NCBI RefSeq assembly: GCF_014879975.1
Contig: NZ_CP062501.1
Span: forward strand, 372,001-436,000
From: Vibrio bathopelagicus
GTDB lineage: Bacteria > Pseudomonadota > Gammaproteobacteria > Enterobacterales > Vibrionaceae
DNA length: 64,000 nt
Direction of reading: 5' to 3'
The notes below the pieces were generated by a model. It was not told the DNA's origin. It searched no databases and saw only the letters and a list, made by a program, of their open reading frames with translations. Positions within the stretch are counted from its first letter, which is position 1. Every line of letters begins with the position of its first letter. Shown here in pieces: positions 55,701 through 63,557 of the stretch. Position numbers and translations under genes: made by a program.

Positions 55701-56419
55701 TCTTTGTCGTCGTTCATCGTGATGCTGTTATCTAATGCATAGAAGAGTTTTACAGAATCGGCATTGCTAGCGGCTTCCCAAGCGATGGTGGTTGCATCTA
55801 ACCAATGTGCTTTTTGGCCATCAATATTGACTGGTCTTTCTGAGATTGGGTCGTAGTACAATTCGCTGCTGCCATGGAATCCGAATACACCTTGCGAATC
55901 ACCAAGCTTGGTTAACTCGATTTTTGAATTTGCACTACCAAACGCTTTTTCGTCGCCATTGTGTAAGATGAAGTTCATGCATTTATGCGGGTCAGAAGCA
56001 TCAGGATCGACTTTTAACACATAGTAGGCACCGTAGGTATCGCTGATGCCGTCAAATTCATATGGTGCGTCCCAGTTGGTACCGCTTTCACTAAGACCCA
56101 TTGCGATTAAGTCAGTGCTGGTGCAGCCTTCGCCATTCCAAAGGTGCAACCCCCAGCCATCATAGGTTGAGCTAGACGTGCTCGCAGCCGCGACATCACG
56201 TTTGTAGTAAACAACGACTTCGTTTTCGCCAGCTTTGTATAAGCCACTGTTGCCAGCATCCGTGTCGCTGTCGTTATCGCTACCACAGCCTGCGATAAGG
56301 GTGGCAGTGAAGAGAGGCAAAATCGCTTTGGCTAGCGTTGAGCGTTTGAAGCTTCTCTTTTTTGTAATGTTGAAGGTGCGTTGTAGAGTGATGTTCTTAT
56401 TAATATTTATGTTGTTCAC
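52724..56419 (-). CDS. pulA: Secreted lipoprotein pullulanase (GH13_14)
   Basis: About 1,231 residues. A basic n-region and lipobox LIAGC make it a lipoprotein. The order is CBM41/PUD-like starch-binding domain (about 60-200), an N2-like beta domain, a CBM48-like domain, the GH13 barrel with YNWGYDPFHY, DVVYNHTNASG, the nucleophile in DGFRFDLMGH and YGEGWDFGE, and a C-terminal starch-binding-like domain (VYVRGDMNGWG). It cleaves alpha-1,6 bonds in pullulan and starch at the cell surface. Start: no ATG near the signal; GTG at 56419 with GGA eight bases upstream fits best, while an ATG at 56479 would add 20 unlikely residues. A start just before KKRSFKRS is also possible. Confidence 0.92.
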   Translation of the reverse strand: MNNININKNITLQRTFNITKKRSFKRSTLAKAILPLFTATLIAGCGSDNDSDTDAGNSGLYKAGENEVVVYYKRDVAAASTSSSTYDGWGLHLWNGEGCTSTDLIAMGLSESGTNWDAPYEFDGISDTYGAYYVLKVDPDASDPHKCMNFILHNGDEKAFGSANSKIELTKLGDSQGVFGFHGSSELYYDPISERPVNIDGQKAHWLDATTIAWEAASNADSVKLFYALDNSITMNDDKEIVGGTAIELSKDGELSSELKERFRHLASLPALAIDVDDNTLRTILKSQIIFVAYNANGDVISSTEVQKPGVLDAVFADEDAGNAMAEELGALVEGGAATFKLWAPTAQGVELVLYSEDLQSSQVIPMTESTETGIWATDAVSNAVNSYYRYQVKVYHPTTGNIETRLVTDPYSLSLSKNSAYSQVIDLNDSALMPEGWAGYERPTVEKDEDHVLYESHLRDFSFSDTLGKKEWNGKYLALTEANRESVKHLQALKDAGLTTLHILPAFDIATVDEDEASRVDITDTVGKLCDVKPAAALCGNEDENKVIEDVLDSYDPSTGDAQALMNDLRMLDSFNWGYDPFHYTVPEGSYATDPNGSKRILEFRQMVKATHDMDLKLIMDVVYNHTNASGVNDKSVLDKIVPGYYHRLNVNTGGVENSTCCDNTATENLMMGKLMVDSLKVWADDYKVDGFRFDLMGHQPKDVMVEALAEVRKIDENTLFYGEGWDFGEVADNARFDQANQINMAGTEIGTFSDRLRDAVRGGSPFDGGVDSEGNHPLRFNQGFGNAAIANEETKVDQDSINGRLHNQDLVRLGMAGNLAEYVLIDYKGDTKLGKNVDYNGAPAGYTKMPSENISYVSKHDNQTLWDNNAYKIATGTSSAERARMQSVSLSTVMLGQGIPFIHMGSELLRSKSMQRDSYDSGDWYNRVMFDGTDNNWNVGLPREDKDGANWDLIKTVIADSTAKPDADDIELTKQQFLELLKIRSSSELFRLDTADEVMKRVDFRNVGADQVEGLIVMSIDDGVSAGENLDPANDAIVAVVNSTNESQSFKITGATGFTLHDVQKNSEDDIVKGASFAAETFTVPALTTAVFVQAQNGDVQGAGLPVDNSDKDVSSIPPYGQTTVYVRGDMNGWGSTDDWAMSFVANGVYSVTSNLEAGDYGFKFADADWVSPNFGCDSVELADGSINLGTDGNCQLSVTEAGSYTFTLNAIHELDDDVEKAVVSVTKN

Positions 56420-56637
56420 GTTTGATATCCATATTTCACTTTTTATGAAGATGAATATCCTAGTCCGAATGATGGCCAACTATTTGTGATGGCTATATGT
56501 AAAGTTATTTTTAATAAGTAAAAATAGGAAACATAGTGTCAGTATCACGCTTTGTATTTGGTTTGAGTAAAATTAATTGGATCAATAGCTCATATGTTGG
56601 ATATCAATAACCTAAGGCGTAGAAGCTAGGAGTAGAG

Positions 56638-56663
56638 AATAAGGATGAGAGCTCATCCTTATT
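56638..56663. promoter_or_regulatory. Inverted repeat with MalT-like GGATGAG arms upstream of pulA
   Basis: AATAAGGATGAG / CTCATCCTTATT, perfect 12-bp arms with a 2-base centre (56638-56663), about 220 bases upstream of the pulA start and 110 bases after the amylase stop. Each arm holds GGATGAG, the core of the MalT box, in opposite directions. It has no T run on the minus strand, so it is more likely an activator site or a weak terminator. The rest of 56420-56770 shows nothing else. Confidence 0.5.
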
Positions 56664-56770
56664 AATGTGAGGAAGGTATCGAATTGAGAGACTGTTAATT
56701 TAACTTAGGAATTAAGTTAATTATCAATTAGAAAGTAATGGTTGTTTGATAACTAATATTGATAGATAGG

Positions 56771-58543
56771 TTATTCTCCCAACGATAATACCCAAACCAA
56801 AGATGCGAGCGGCTTTAAGTCGATATTAAAAGTACCAATGCCCTTTTCAACGGTGAATACTTGTCGTTGAACGCCTTCAATATGTTCATCAAGTAAATAA
56901 TTTCCATCCGCTATTTTGAGCTTTTGGATGACATCGTTTGGAACCGTCAAGTGAATACTCTCAGTGGCGTGTTGGCTAAAATTTGCAGCAACAATGGTGA
57001 GCTCTTGGTGGTCAAAGCGCAGAAATGCGTAAACAGAATCACTCAAGTTGTTGATTTGGTGTAAGTCTTGATAATCACCAGTCATTGAAGAGTGCTCAAG
57101 CGAAAAGTTCATTACCTTCTGATAGAAGTGACGTAGTTGCTTTTCGTTGACGTTTAATAATCCGCCATCAAATGCACCGTGATTCATCCATTTTTGGTGT
57201 TGTGGCACTCTGATGTAATCGAATATAGATGTACGTGAGGGCTGTCCAAAGCCTGCATCTTCCGCTCCCGGTTCACCAACTTCTTGCCCAAAATAGATCA
57301 TGGTCGGTGAACTGCTTAATAACGCGCTGACTAACATTGCAGGCTTAGCAATATTTGGGTTGCCCACAAACTCAGGAGAAGCGATGCGTTGCTCATCGTG
57401 GTTATCTAAGAAGTGCAGCATGTGATGCTCAATATCCATCATTGGTTGTTGGATCTCGGGGATGATAGCCGTTGAAGCCTTGCCTTGCATGATGTCTTTT
57501 AGACCGTCATAAAGGTCAACCTTATCGTATAGGTAGTCCATTTTCCCTAGATGGATATAGTCGCGGTACAGGTCTGGTTGGTAAACTTCCGCCATCAGAA
57601 AAGCATCTTGGTTTTTCATCTTTATCGATGAGTTGAGGTAACTCCAGAACTCGACAGGTACCATTTCAGCCATGTCATAGCGGAATCCATCAACGCCTTT
57701 GTCTAACCAAAACAAGGTGATGTCTCGGAATTTAATCCAAGAATCCGGCACATTCACGCCTTTCCAGAAGTGGTAATGGTCTAGGTGGTCACGCTGTGCA
57801 TAATCGCTCGGTAACTCAGGGAAGTCTTTTGAGCCGTCTGGGCGCACGCCGTAATTAATTTTCACGGTTTCATACCAGTCGTCGAAATCTGGCTTAGCCA
57901 AGCGTGAACAGTTACCTGTCCATTTGGCTGGCATTTCGATAAACGGTGAGCGTAGGCTAGGGTGTTGTTCACCACCAAGCGGGGTAAAGGCTGGCTCTAT
58001 ATCTGGCAGTTCAAAGGAGCTGTTGGGAATGTAGTAGAAGTTATTGTCTCGGTGGTACTCCAGCGCAGTGTCATCGTGAGCGCCAAAGTCACTGACTCCC
58101 TCTGGGTTATTTAAGCCTTCATAATGACGTGCAACGTGGTTGGGGACGATATCGATGATCACCTTCAAGCCGTTGTCGTGAGTTCTTTGGATTAGTGCCT
58201 CAAATTCTTCTAATCGATGTTCAGGATTCTCAGCGAGATCCGGATTCACTGAATTGTAATCTTTGACGGCATAAGGTGATCCCGCACGGCCTTTTACAAC
58301 GCTCGGGTGGTCGTCTGAGATACCAATGTGTTTGTAATTGTTGATGACGGCGTGATGTGGCACTCCGGTGTACCAAATGTGCGTAATGCCGAGTTTGCGA
58401 ATTTCAGACAGCGCTTTGTCTGTAAAATCAGTGAATTTTCCGACGCCATTTTGCTCTATTGTGCCCCACGGAACATGTTGGGTGTTTTTATTGCCAAATA
58501 AACGCGTAAATACTTGATAGATGGCGTACTTTTGGTTGTACAT
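56771..58543 (-). CDS. Cytoplasmic GH13-family alpha-amylase
   Basis: 590 residues from MYNQKYAIYQVF (ATG at 58543, AAAGGA nine bases upstream; nine more codons are open before it). No signal peptide. GH13 motifs: DIVPNHVARH, the nucleophile Asp in DGFRYDMAE, the acid Glu in LMAEVYQPD, and LDNHDEQR. The barrel carries a large insertion after the first catalytic region, and a C-terminal beta domain follows (about 500-590). It likely hydrolyses imported maltodextrins alongside GlgX and LamB. Exact specificity within GH13 is not assigned. Confidence 0.9.
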   Translation of the reverse strand: MYNQKYAIYQVFTRLFGNKNTQHVPWGTIEQNGVGKFTDFTDKALSEIRKLGITHIWYTGVPHHAVINNYKHIGISDDHPSVVKGRAGSPYAVKDYNSVNPDLAENPEHRLEEFEALIQRTHDNGLKVIIDIVPNHVARHYEGLNNPEGVSDFGAHDDTALEYHRDNNFYYIPNSSFELPDIEPAFTPLGGEQHPSLRSPFIEMPAKWTGNCSRLAKPDFDDWYETVKINYGVRPDGSKDFPELPSDYAQRDHLDHYHFWKGVNVPDSWIKFRDITLFWLDKGVDGFRYDMAEMVPVEFWSYLNSSIKMKNQDAFLMAEVYQPDLYRDYIHLGKMDYLYDKVDLYDGLKDIMQGKASTAIIPEIQQPMMDIEHHMLHFLDNHDEQRIASPEFVGNPNIAKPAMLVSALLSSSPTMIYFGQEVGEPGAEDAGFGQPSRTSIFDYIRVPQHQKWMNHGAFDGGLLNVNEKQLRHFYQKVMNFSLEHSSMTGDYQDLHQINNLSDSVYAFLRFDHQELTIVAANFSQHATESIHLTVPNDVIQKLKIADGNYLLDEHIEGVQRQVFTVEKGIGTFNIDLKPLASLVWVLSLGE

Positions 58544-58723
58544 ATTTATAATTCCTTTAACTTCCATCATGTTATGTAGGGACGAAAGGGCTTTTCTCTT
58601 AATTGAAAGGCCGACCGAATTACTGTTTTATTTATACCAATCGTGGTAAATAACGGCTCATCCTTACCAAAATTTACAGGGCGTAATTGCTACAGTATGT
58701 GAGCTGTTACCCAAAAGGAGTTG

Positions 58724-59113
58724 ATGTTGTCTTCATCTATTCAAATCGCGATCACCTATTTGGTTCTGGTGGCGGTATCTGTGCTGTTTGCCGAAAGTTC
58801 TAAAGCGGTGCTGGTGTGGTATTTAGTTGTCGGTGTGGTGACATTTTTTGTGTACGCAAAGGACAAGAGGGCGGCGATCAATGGCAATTGGCGTGTGCCT
58901 GAGAAAACCCTGCACATTTTGTCTGTTGCTGGTGGCTGGTTAGGGGCTTTGATTGCTCAAGATAAGCTACGCCATAAAACGCAAAAGCAGCCGTTCAGAT
59001 CTATCTATTGGCTGACAGTGGCAGTGAATGTTGCGGCGTTTGTGTGGACGCTAACCCCGAGCGGGCAGGCGATATTTGGTCGTTGGCTTAGTGATCTTGT
59101 GGGTTACTTTTAA
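58724..59113 (+). CDS. DUF1294 small membrane protein
   Basis: 129 residues with three or four hydrophobic helices. The signature segment is VYAKDKRAAINGNWRVPEKTLHILSVAGGWLGALIAQ, matching DUF1294 (YSIRK-less membrane proteins of unknown function, sometimes fused to cold-shock domains). The start may be ATG at 58724 or the TTG one codon later, since AGGAG ends at 58720 and favours the latter. It ends in a bidirectional terminator facing the LysE gene. Confidence 0.85.
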   Translation: MLSSSIQIAITYLVLVAVSVLFAESSKAVLVWYLVVGVVTFFVYAKDKRAAINGNWRVPEKTLHILSVAGGWLGALIAQDKLRHKTQKQPFRSIYWLTVAVNVAAFVWTLTPSGQAIFGRWLSDLVGYF

Positions 59114-59119
59114 CGAGAA

Positions 59120-59149
59120 TAACGGTTAGCACCGGAGTACTAACCGTTA
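59120..59149. terminator. Bidirectional terminator between DUF1294 and LysE genes
   Basis: TAACGGTTAG / CTAACCGTTA (59120-59129, 59140-59149), perfect 10-bp arms with A/T-rich flanks between convergent genes. Confidence 0.75.
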
Positions 59150-59168
59150 AAATATAGAAGTTATTCGA

Positions 59169-59753
59169 TTAAAGCATCGGAATGGTCGACGCTAACAGCA
59201 AGCCCGCCATACCGTAGTTAAAGCTTTTGATGCGTACAGGTGTTGTTAACCAGTGTTGTAGCTGTTTGCCTGCTGCCGTCCAGAATGTCACTGATGGTAA
59301 GTTGGCTAGCGTGAATATCGCCGCAATGATCGCAAGCTCCCACCATGAACTACCGCTGCTGTACACTGAAATCGCAGTCAGTGCCATTGACCAACCTTTA
59401 GGGTTTACCCACTGAAAACTTGCCGCGCCAATGAAGGTCATCGGCTTATAAGCTTCGTTGCTTTTGGCTTTACCACTCAATGCTATCTTAATTGCAAGGT
59501 ACACAAGGTAAGTCAGGCTCAGGTATTTCAATATTTGGTGAGAGACAGGGTAGGCGTTGAAAATGCCCATTAAGCCGAAGCCAACCAACAACAACATTGC
59601 GGCAAATCCCAGAGCTATCCCAAGCATGTGCGGAATAGTACGGGCAAAGCCAACATTGGCACCTGATGTCATTAGCATGATGTTATTTGGACCCGGCGTG
59701 AAGGTCGAGACAAACGCAAACAAGGCAAGTGCGCTAAGTTGTTCTAAAGGCAT
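59169..59753 (-). CDS. LysE/RhtB-family amino acid exporter
   Basis: 194 residues from MPLEQLSALALFAFV (ATG at 59753, GGAG eight bases upstream; the frame is open for 18 more codons). About six membrane helices and the signature FTPGPNNIMLMTSGANVGF are typical of LysE/RhtB exporters. It probably exports an amino acid or derivative from the cytoplasm. An Lrp-type gene is divergent with an inverted repeat in between, a common way to induce export when an amino acid accumulates. Confidence 0.9.
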   Translation of the reverse strand: MPLEQLSALALFAFVSTFTPGPNNIMLMTSGANVGFARTIPHMLGIALGFAAMLLLVGFGLMGIFNAYPVSHQILKYLSLTYLVYLAIKIALSGKAKSNEAYKPMTFIGAASFQWVNPKGWSMALTAISVYSSGSSWWELAIIAAIFTLANLPSVTFWTAAGKQLQHWLTTPVRIKSFNYGMAGLLLASTIPML

Positions 59754-59859
59754 AATGGTTCTCCAGCAATAAAATGAACGAAGTGACTGACCGGTCATGA
59801 CTTTCACGTGTTGAGAAACATAGTAGGTGGAAAGTCAGGCAATTATGTGCTTTTATTTC

Positions 59860-59890
59860 ACTTATTATCACTAAATGCACAATAATAAGT
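59860..59890. promoter_or_regulatory. Candidate Lrp-type operator
   Basis: ACTTATTAT / ATAATAAGT (59860-59868, 59882-59890), perfect 9-bp arms separated by 13 bases, ending four bases before the Lrp-type ATG. Lrp/AsnC regulators commonly bind such AT-rich repeats. Confidence 0.6.
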
Positions 59891-59894
59891 ACCT

Positions 59895-60335
59895 ATGGAT
59901 AGATTTGACGAAAGGATATTGCAAGAGCTTAAATTGGACGGCAGAATCTCCAACATTGAGCTTTCAGAACGAATTGGTTTGTCGGCCTCTGCAACCTTAA
60001 GACGCGTACAGGATCTTGAGCGCAAAGGTATCATTCAAGGTTACCGCGCAGTTCTGGATAATGGCCTAATGGGGGTCGGCTTTATTGCTTATGTTTCGAT
60101 TGGTTTATCGAGCCACAGCAAATCGGCTCAACTAGAGTTTGAACAACATGTCAGTATGGAAAAAGAGGTAGTGGAATGCCACAACATTACCGGAGCTAAC
60201 GAGTACTTGCTGAGAGTAGAAACCAAAGATCTGCCGGGCTATAAGAAGTTTCATGCCGATGTACTTGGGGAATGTGCTCAGGTTCAATCCATAACGACCA
60301 TGGTTGTGATGGATACCCCCAAAGATGAACGCTAG
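59895..60335 (+). CDS. Lrp/AsnC-family transcriptional regulator
   Basis: 146 residues, the normal family length. An N-terminal helix-turn-helix (MDRFDERILQELKLDGRISNIELSERIGLSASATLRRVQDLE) is followed by a RAM/AsnC ligand domain (about 65-146; GFIAYVSIGL, CHNITGANEYLLRV). It likely senses an amino acid and controls the divergent LysE exporter and itself. The LysR gene starts 26 bases after its stop and may share transcription. Confidence 0.9.
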   Translation: MDRFDERILQELKLDGRISNIELSERIGLSASATLRRVQDLERKGIIQGYRAVLDNGLMGVGFIAYVSIGLSSHSKSAQLEFEQHVSMEKEVVECHNITGANEYLLRVETKDLPGYKKFHADVLGECAQVQSITTMVVMDTPKDER

Positions 60336-60361
60336 TCGAGTTTTATTTCAGGAGAGGCGCA

Positions 60362-61291
60362 GTGCCAAATACTAATCAGTTGTTATTGTTCTTAGATGTG
60401 GTTCAACAAGGGTCGTTTACCAAAGCGGCAACCTTGCATGATATGGACAACTCATCACTCTCTAAACAGATAAAAAAGCTTGAACAAGACTTAGGTGTTC
60501 AGCTGCTTAACCGTTCCACGCGCTCGTTCTCGTTGACATCGGCAGGGGAAGATATTCTCGCGCAAACCTATGTGCTGAAAGATACTATTAATCAGATCCA
60601 AGGCATTGCTGATTCATACCAGTCTGAACCCAAAGGCGTGTTGCGAATTACTTCTCCCATCTATTTTGGTCAACAGTACTTGCAACCTATCATCACTCAG
60701 TTCATGAGAAAGTATCCAGATGTTCAGATCGTACTTTCACTGGACGACAAGATCGCCAACATTATTGCAGGACAGTTTGATATCGCCTTTCGCTTCAGTA
60801 AGCTGGTGGAGTCGAATTTGATTGCGAAGAAGATAGCTGACAGTAATTTCATGCTGGTCGCCTCGAATGATTTTGTGAAGCAGCATGGTGAGCCGAAGAC
60901 GCCACAAGATTTACTTACGCTACCTGCTGTGATTTATACCAATGGTGATATGACGGTCGATCATCTGCGTATCAGTGAAGAGCCGCATGGCAACACTTTC
61001 CAGAGCCTGACGATTCGTGGCAACTATAAGGTGAGTGATGTTCGCACCATGGTGTCTTGCGTAAAAGATGGATTAGGGTATGGCTTTCTTGACCAATCAA
61101 ACCTATACGCTTCGATGAAAGAGCTCGGCTTGGTAACCTTGCTTCCGGACTATCCTATTTCCACTATTGATACCGCAATCTATGCCGTGTATCCGCATCG
61201 TAAGCAGACCAAACTTGTTAAAGAGTTCATTACCACAGTTCAAGATTATATTGGCTCTCCGACGATTTGGGAGAAGATGCAGGAAGGTTAA
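60362..61291 (+). CDS. LysR-type transcriptional regulator
   Basis: 309 residues beginning with a GTG codon at 60362, preceded by the strong ribosome site AGGAGAGG. The N-terminal winged helix (NQLLLFLDVVQQGSFTKAATLH; DNSSLSKQIKKLEQDLGVQLLNRSTRS) and an effector-binding domain (about 92-300) are complete. It follows the Lrp gene closely and ends in a hairpin shared with GntR. No divergent partner indicates its target. Confidence 0.88.
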   Translation: MPNTNQLLLFLDVVQQGSFTKAATLHDMDNSSLSKQIKKLEQDLGVQLLNRSTRSFSLTSAGEDILAQTYVLKDTINQIQGIADSYQSEPKGVLRITSPIYFGQQYLQPIITQFMRKYPDVQIVLSLDDKIANIIAGQFDIAFRFSKLVESNLIAKKIADSNFMLVASNDFVKQHGEPKTPQDLLTLPAVIYTNGDMTVDHLRISEEPHGNTFQSLTIRGNYKVSDVRTMVSCVKDGLGYGFLDQSNLYASMKELGLVTLLPDYPISTIDTAIYAVYPHRKQTKLVKEFITTVQDYIGSPTIWEKMQEG

Positions 61292-61330
61292 GTAGGAAAG
61301 CCTAGGTGGCCAACCTCAACATTCTAGCTG

Positions 61331-61371
61331 TATATCTGCCTTGCCATCCAAAGATAGGCAAGGCTGATATA
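61331..61371. terminator. Hairpin between convergent LysR and GntR genes, probable bidirectional terminator
   Basis: GCCTTGCC / GGCAAGGC (61338-61345, 61357-61364) extended outwards by TATATC / GATATA after a T-T mismatch. There is no strong T run, but the location between convergent genes supports termination. Confidence 0.65.
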
Positions 61372-61389
61372 TGATATAGACCCACTAAA

Positions 61390-62043
61390 TTAGTTACGAG
61401 CCGTAATGCTTCGGTAAGCAACATCAGTCAGGTAATCATTTAGTCGATGAGATGCTAATACCGCTTCTTCTGCATCGGTATGGCTTACAGCTCTGAGCAC
61501 TGCTGCATGCAGTGAAGAAGCTTGCGTTAAATCGGATGTTTGATTTTTGTAAGCAAACCAAAAGCGGCGTGATAAACCTTGTAGAGGAGCCATAGCCAAC
61601 TCTAGGTATTCGTTGCTTGCAGCTTTTACCAACACAATATGAATTTCTTTGAGAAGCTCTGCGTATTTCAAATCATCTTCGTTTTGCGCGCACATTTCGA
61701 GCTCCGATGCTAACTGCATCATCTGCTGCTTTTCATCAATGGTTGCCCTTGCTGCGGCATAACGAACACAAAGCGCTTCAATATCACGCCTAACCTCTAA
61801 GATCTTCAACTGACTTTCGATTGAAATCGGTGGGATCTGAATACCACGTCTTGGGTGTATTTCCGCCATTCTTTCATAAGACAAACGCTGCAATGCTTCC
61901 CTTACTGGTGTTCTGCCTACCCCAAGGCTTTCTGCTAACTGTTTTTCACTCACCATACTTCCCGGCTCAAGCTCACGAAAGATGATCATTTTCTCTAATT
62001 GGTGATAAGCAACTTCAGTCTTATTTACGGGATTTATCGTCAT
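61390..62043 (-). CDS. GntR-family regulator, FCD (FadR-type) subgroup
   Basis: 217 residues. An N-terminal winged helix (EVAYHQLEKMIIFRELEPGSMVSEKQLAESLGVGRTPVREALQRLSYE) precedes an FCD helical domain (about 75-210) with the conserved Asp/His-type ligand residues (EVRRDIEALCVRYAA, FHx-like part replaced by KEIHIVLVKAA, AALHAAVLRAV-like H). It is divergent from the FAD oxidoreductase and enolase-superfamily genes, so it likely represses their use of an organic or sugar acid. A perfect 12-bp palindrome lies in the shared promoter. Confidence 0.9.
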   Translation of the reverse strand: MTINPVNKTEVAYHQLEKMIIFRELEPGSMVSEKQLAESLGVGRTPVREALQRLSYERMAEIHPRRGIQIPPISIESQLKILEVRRDIEALCVRYAAARATIDEKQQMMQLASELEMCAQNEDDLKYAELLKEIHIVLVKAASNEYLELAMAPLQGLSRRFWFAYKNQTSDLTQASSLHAAVLRAVSHTDAEEAVLASHRLNDYLTDVAYRSITARN

Positions 62044-62145
62044 GTCCTTTTTATTCCCTCGTTAAATTGTTTAGTGAGCAACCTCACGATAAGCACAATA
62101 TCGATTGTAACATAAAAAACTTAGGCATATATTAAAACCACACAA

Positions 62146-62157
62146 CTGATATATCAG
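62146..62157. promoter_or_regulatory. Candidate GntR operator
   Basis: CTGATATATCAG, a perfect 12-bp palindrome in the divergent GntR/FAD-oxidoreductase promoter, 33 bases upstream of the probable oxidoreductase start. Size and TGATATATCA core suit FadR-type GntR proteins. Confidence 0.6.
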
Positions 62158-62190
62158 ATGAACATCAGTAATCTATTAGTGAGTTTACAT

Positions 62191-63546
62191 ATGAAAGATT
62201 GGCAAATTATTCGTCGTTTTGAACAGCTTCCAGACCTCCCAGTATTAGCAGAAGTGGACGTATTAGTGATCGGTGGTGGAGCCGCTGGTGTTGCAGCTGC
62301 CGAAACCGCAGGCACTTCCGGGCAAGATACATGGCTCATTGAAAAGTATGGCTTTTGTGGTGGTGCTGCTGTAGCCGGCCTTTCCGGCACTATTTGCGGA
62401 ATGTATATGGCGAGTGATGTTGAAAATGCTCAGCCTGAACAAGTTGTGTTTGGTTTTACTGAGCGTTTTCGTTCTGAACTCGCCAAACGTGGCGGTGTAA
62501 CAGGGCCTCAGCGTTACGGCAAAACCTTTACGGTTACTCACGACCCATTGATTTGGCGTGAAGTAGCAGATGACCTTTTGGAGCAAGCGAATGTCACTAC
62601 GTTATTTCATACCGCTGTAACAGGTGTGATTATGGATGAAGACACCTTTAAAGGCGTAGTGATTGAGTCTAACGCTGGGCAAAGCATCATCTTGGCCAAA
62701 ATGATTGTTGATGCATCTGGTGATGCTGCGCTGATTGCTCGTGCTGGTATGGATTACTATTTTGGCGATAGAGGTCGCATTCAAAACCCAACGATGTTCT
62801 TCCGTGTTGCAGATGTGGATATGGACAAATATCTCGACTATTACGGGGAAGACACTATCTGCCCACCCAAAGTGACAGAGAATATTTTATCTGCCAATGC
62901 GAGCGGGAAGTTTGACCTGCCTAGGCATAAGATCTGGATTTTCCCAACCACACGCCCGAATGAGTTGATGGTGAATGCTACGCGGTTGGCTGGCCAAGAT
63001 GGGCGCATGCTAAATGTGATTGACCCTAAGGATTTTACTGAAGCAGAAGTTTTTGGTCGCCGCCAAGTACGTGAATACACCAAATTCTTGAATCAATTCG
63101 TGCCTGGTTGTGAACGTGCTTACGTTGTTGATACCGGGGTTGAAGTTGGAATTCGACAAACTCGTTCTATTGTTGGCGTCGAAATGCTGACTAATGACGA
63201 TGTGGTGAACTGCCGTAAGCGCAGTGATGGAATTTGTCGAACGCCATGGCCTATTGAACTGCACTCAGGGGACAAGCCCAAGCTTCATTGGCTCCTCGAT
63301 GATTACTATGACGTGCCTTACAACACTCTCGTACCTGTTGTGGGCGAGAATATTATTGTAGCGGGGCGCTGTTTGAGTGCTGAGCACGAGGCCTTAGCTT
63401 CTGCCCGAGTCACCGCTCAATGTTTTGAGTATGGGCATGCAGCGGGGATCGCTGTAGTGAAAGCCATTACCGAAAATAAACGTATCCGAGACCTAAAAGG
63501 TCAAGATATTCGCAGTGTCATGATCAACAACGGCAGTGCACTTTAA
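62191..63546 (+). CDS. FAD-dependent oxidoreductase (FAD_oxidored family)
   Basis: 451 residues from the ATG at 62191; an in-frame ATG at 62158 directly abuts the palindrome and is less likely. The N-terminal dinucleotide motif is DVLVIGGGAAGVAAAETA, followed by a GG-doublet (FCGGAAVAGLSG) and the second FAD contact VDASGDAALIARAG; near the C-terminus IIVAGRCLSAEHEA completes the fold. The substrate is unknown; the enolase-superfamily gene 11 bases downstream points to organic-acid or sugar-acid breakdown. Probably repressed by the divergent GntR protein. Confidence 0.87.
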   Translation: MKDWQIIRRFEQLPDLPVLAEVDVLVIGGGAAGVAAAETAGTSGQDTWLIEKYGFCGGAAVAGLSGTICGMYMASDVENAQPEQVVFGFTERFRSELAKRGGVTGPQRYGKTFTVTHDPLIWREVADDLLEQANVTTLFHTAVTGVIMDEDTFKGVVIESNAGQSIILAKMIVDASGDAALIARAGMDYYFGDRGRIQNPTMFFRVADVDMDKYLDYYGEDTICPPKVTENILSANASGKFDLPRHKIWIFPTTRPNELMVNATRLAGQDGRMLNVIDPKDFTEAEVFGRRQVREYTKFLNQFVPGCERAYVVDTGVEVGIRQTRSIVGVEMLTNDDVVNCRKRSDGICRTPWPIELHSGDKPKLHWLLDDYYDVPYNTLVPVVGENIIVAGRCLSAEHEALASARVTAQCFEYGHAAGIAVVKAITENKRIRDLKGQDIRSVMINNGSAL

Positions 63547-63557
63547 GGAGAATAATA

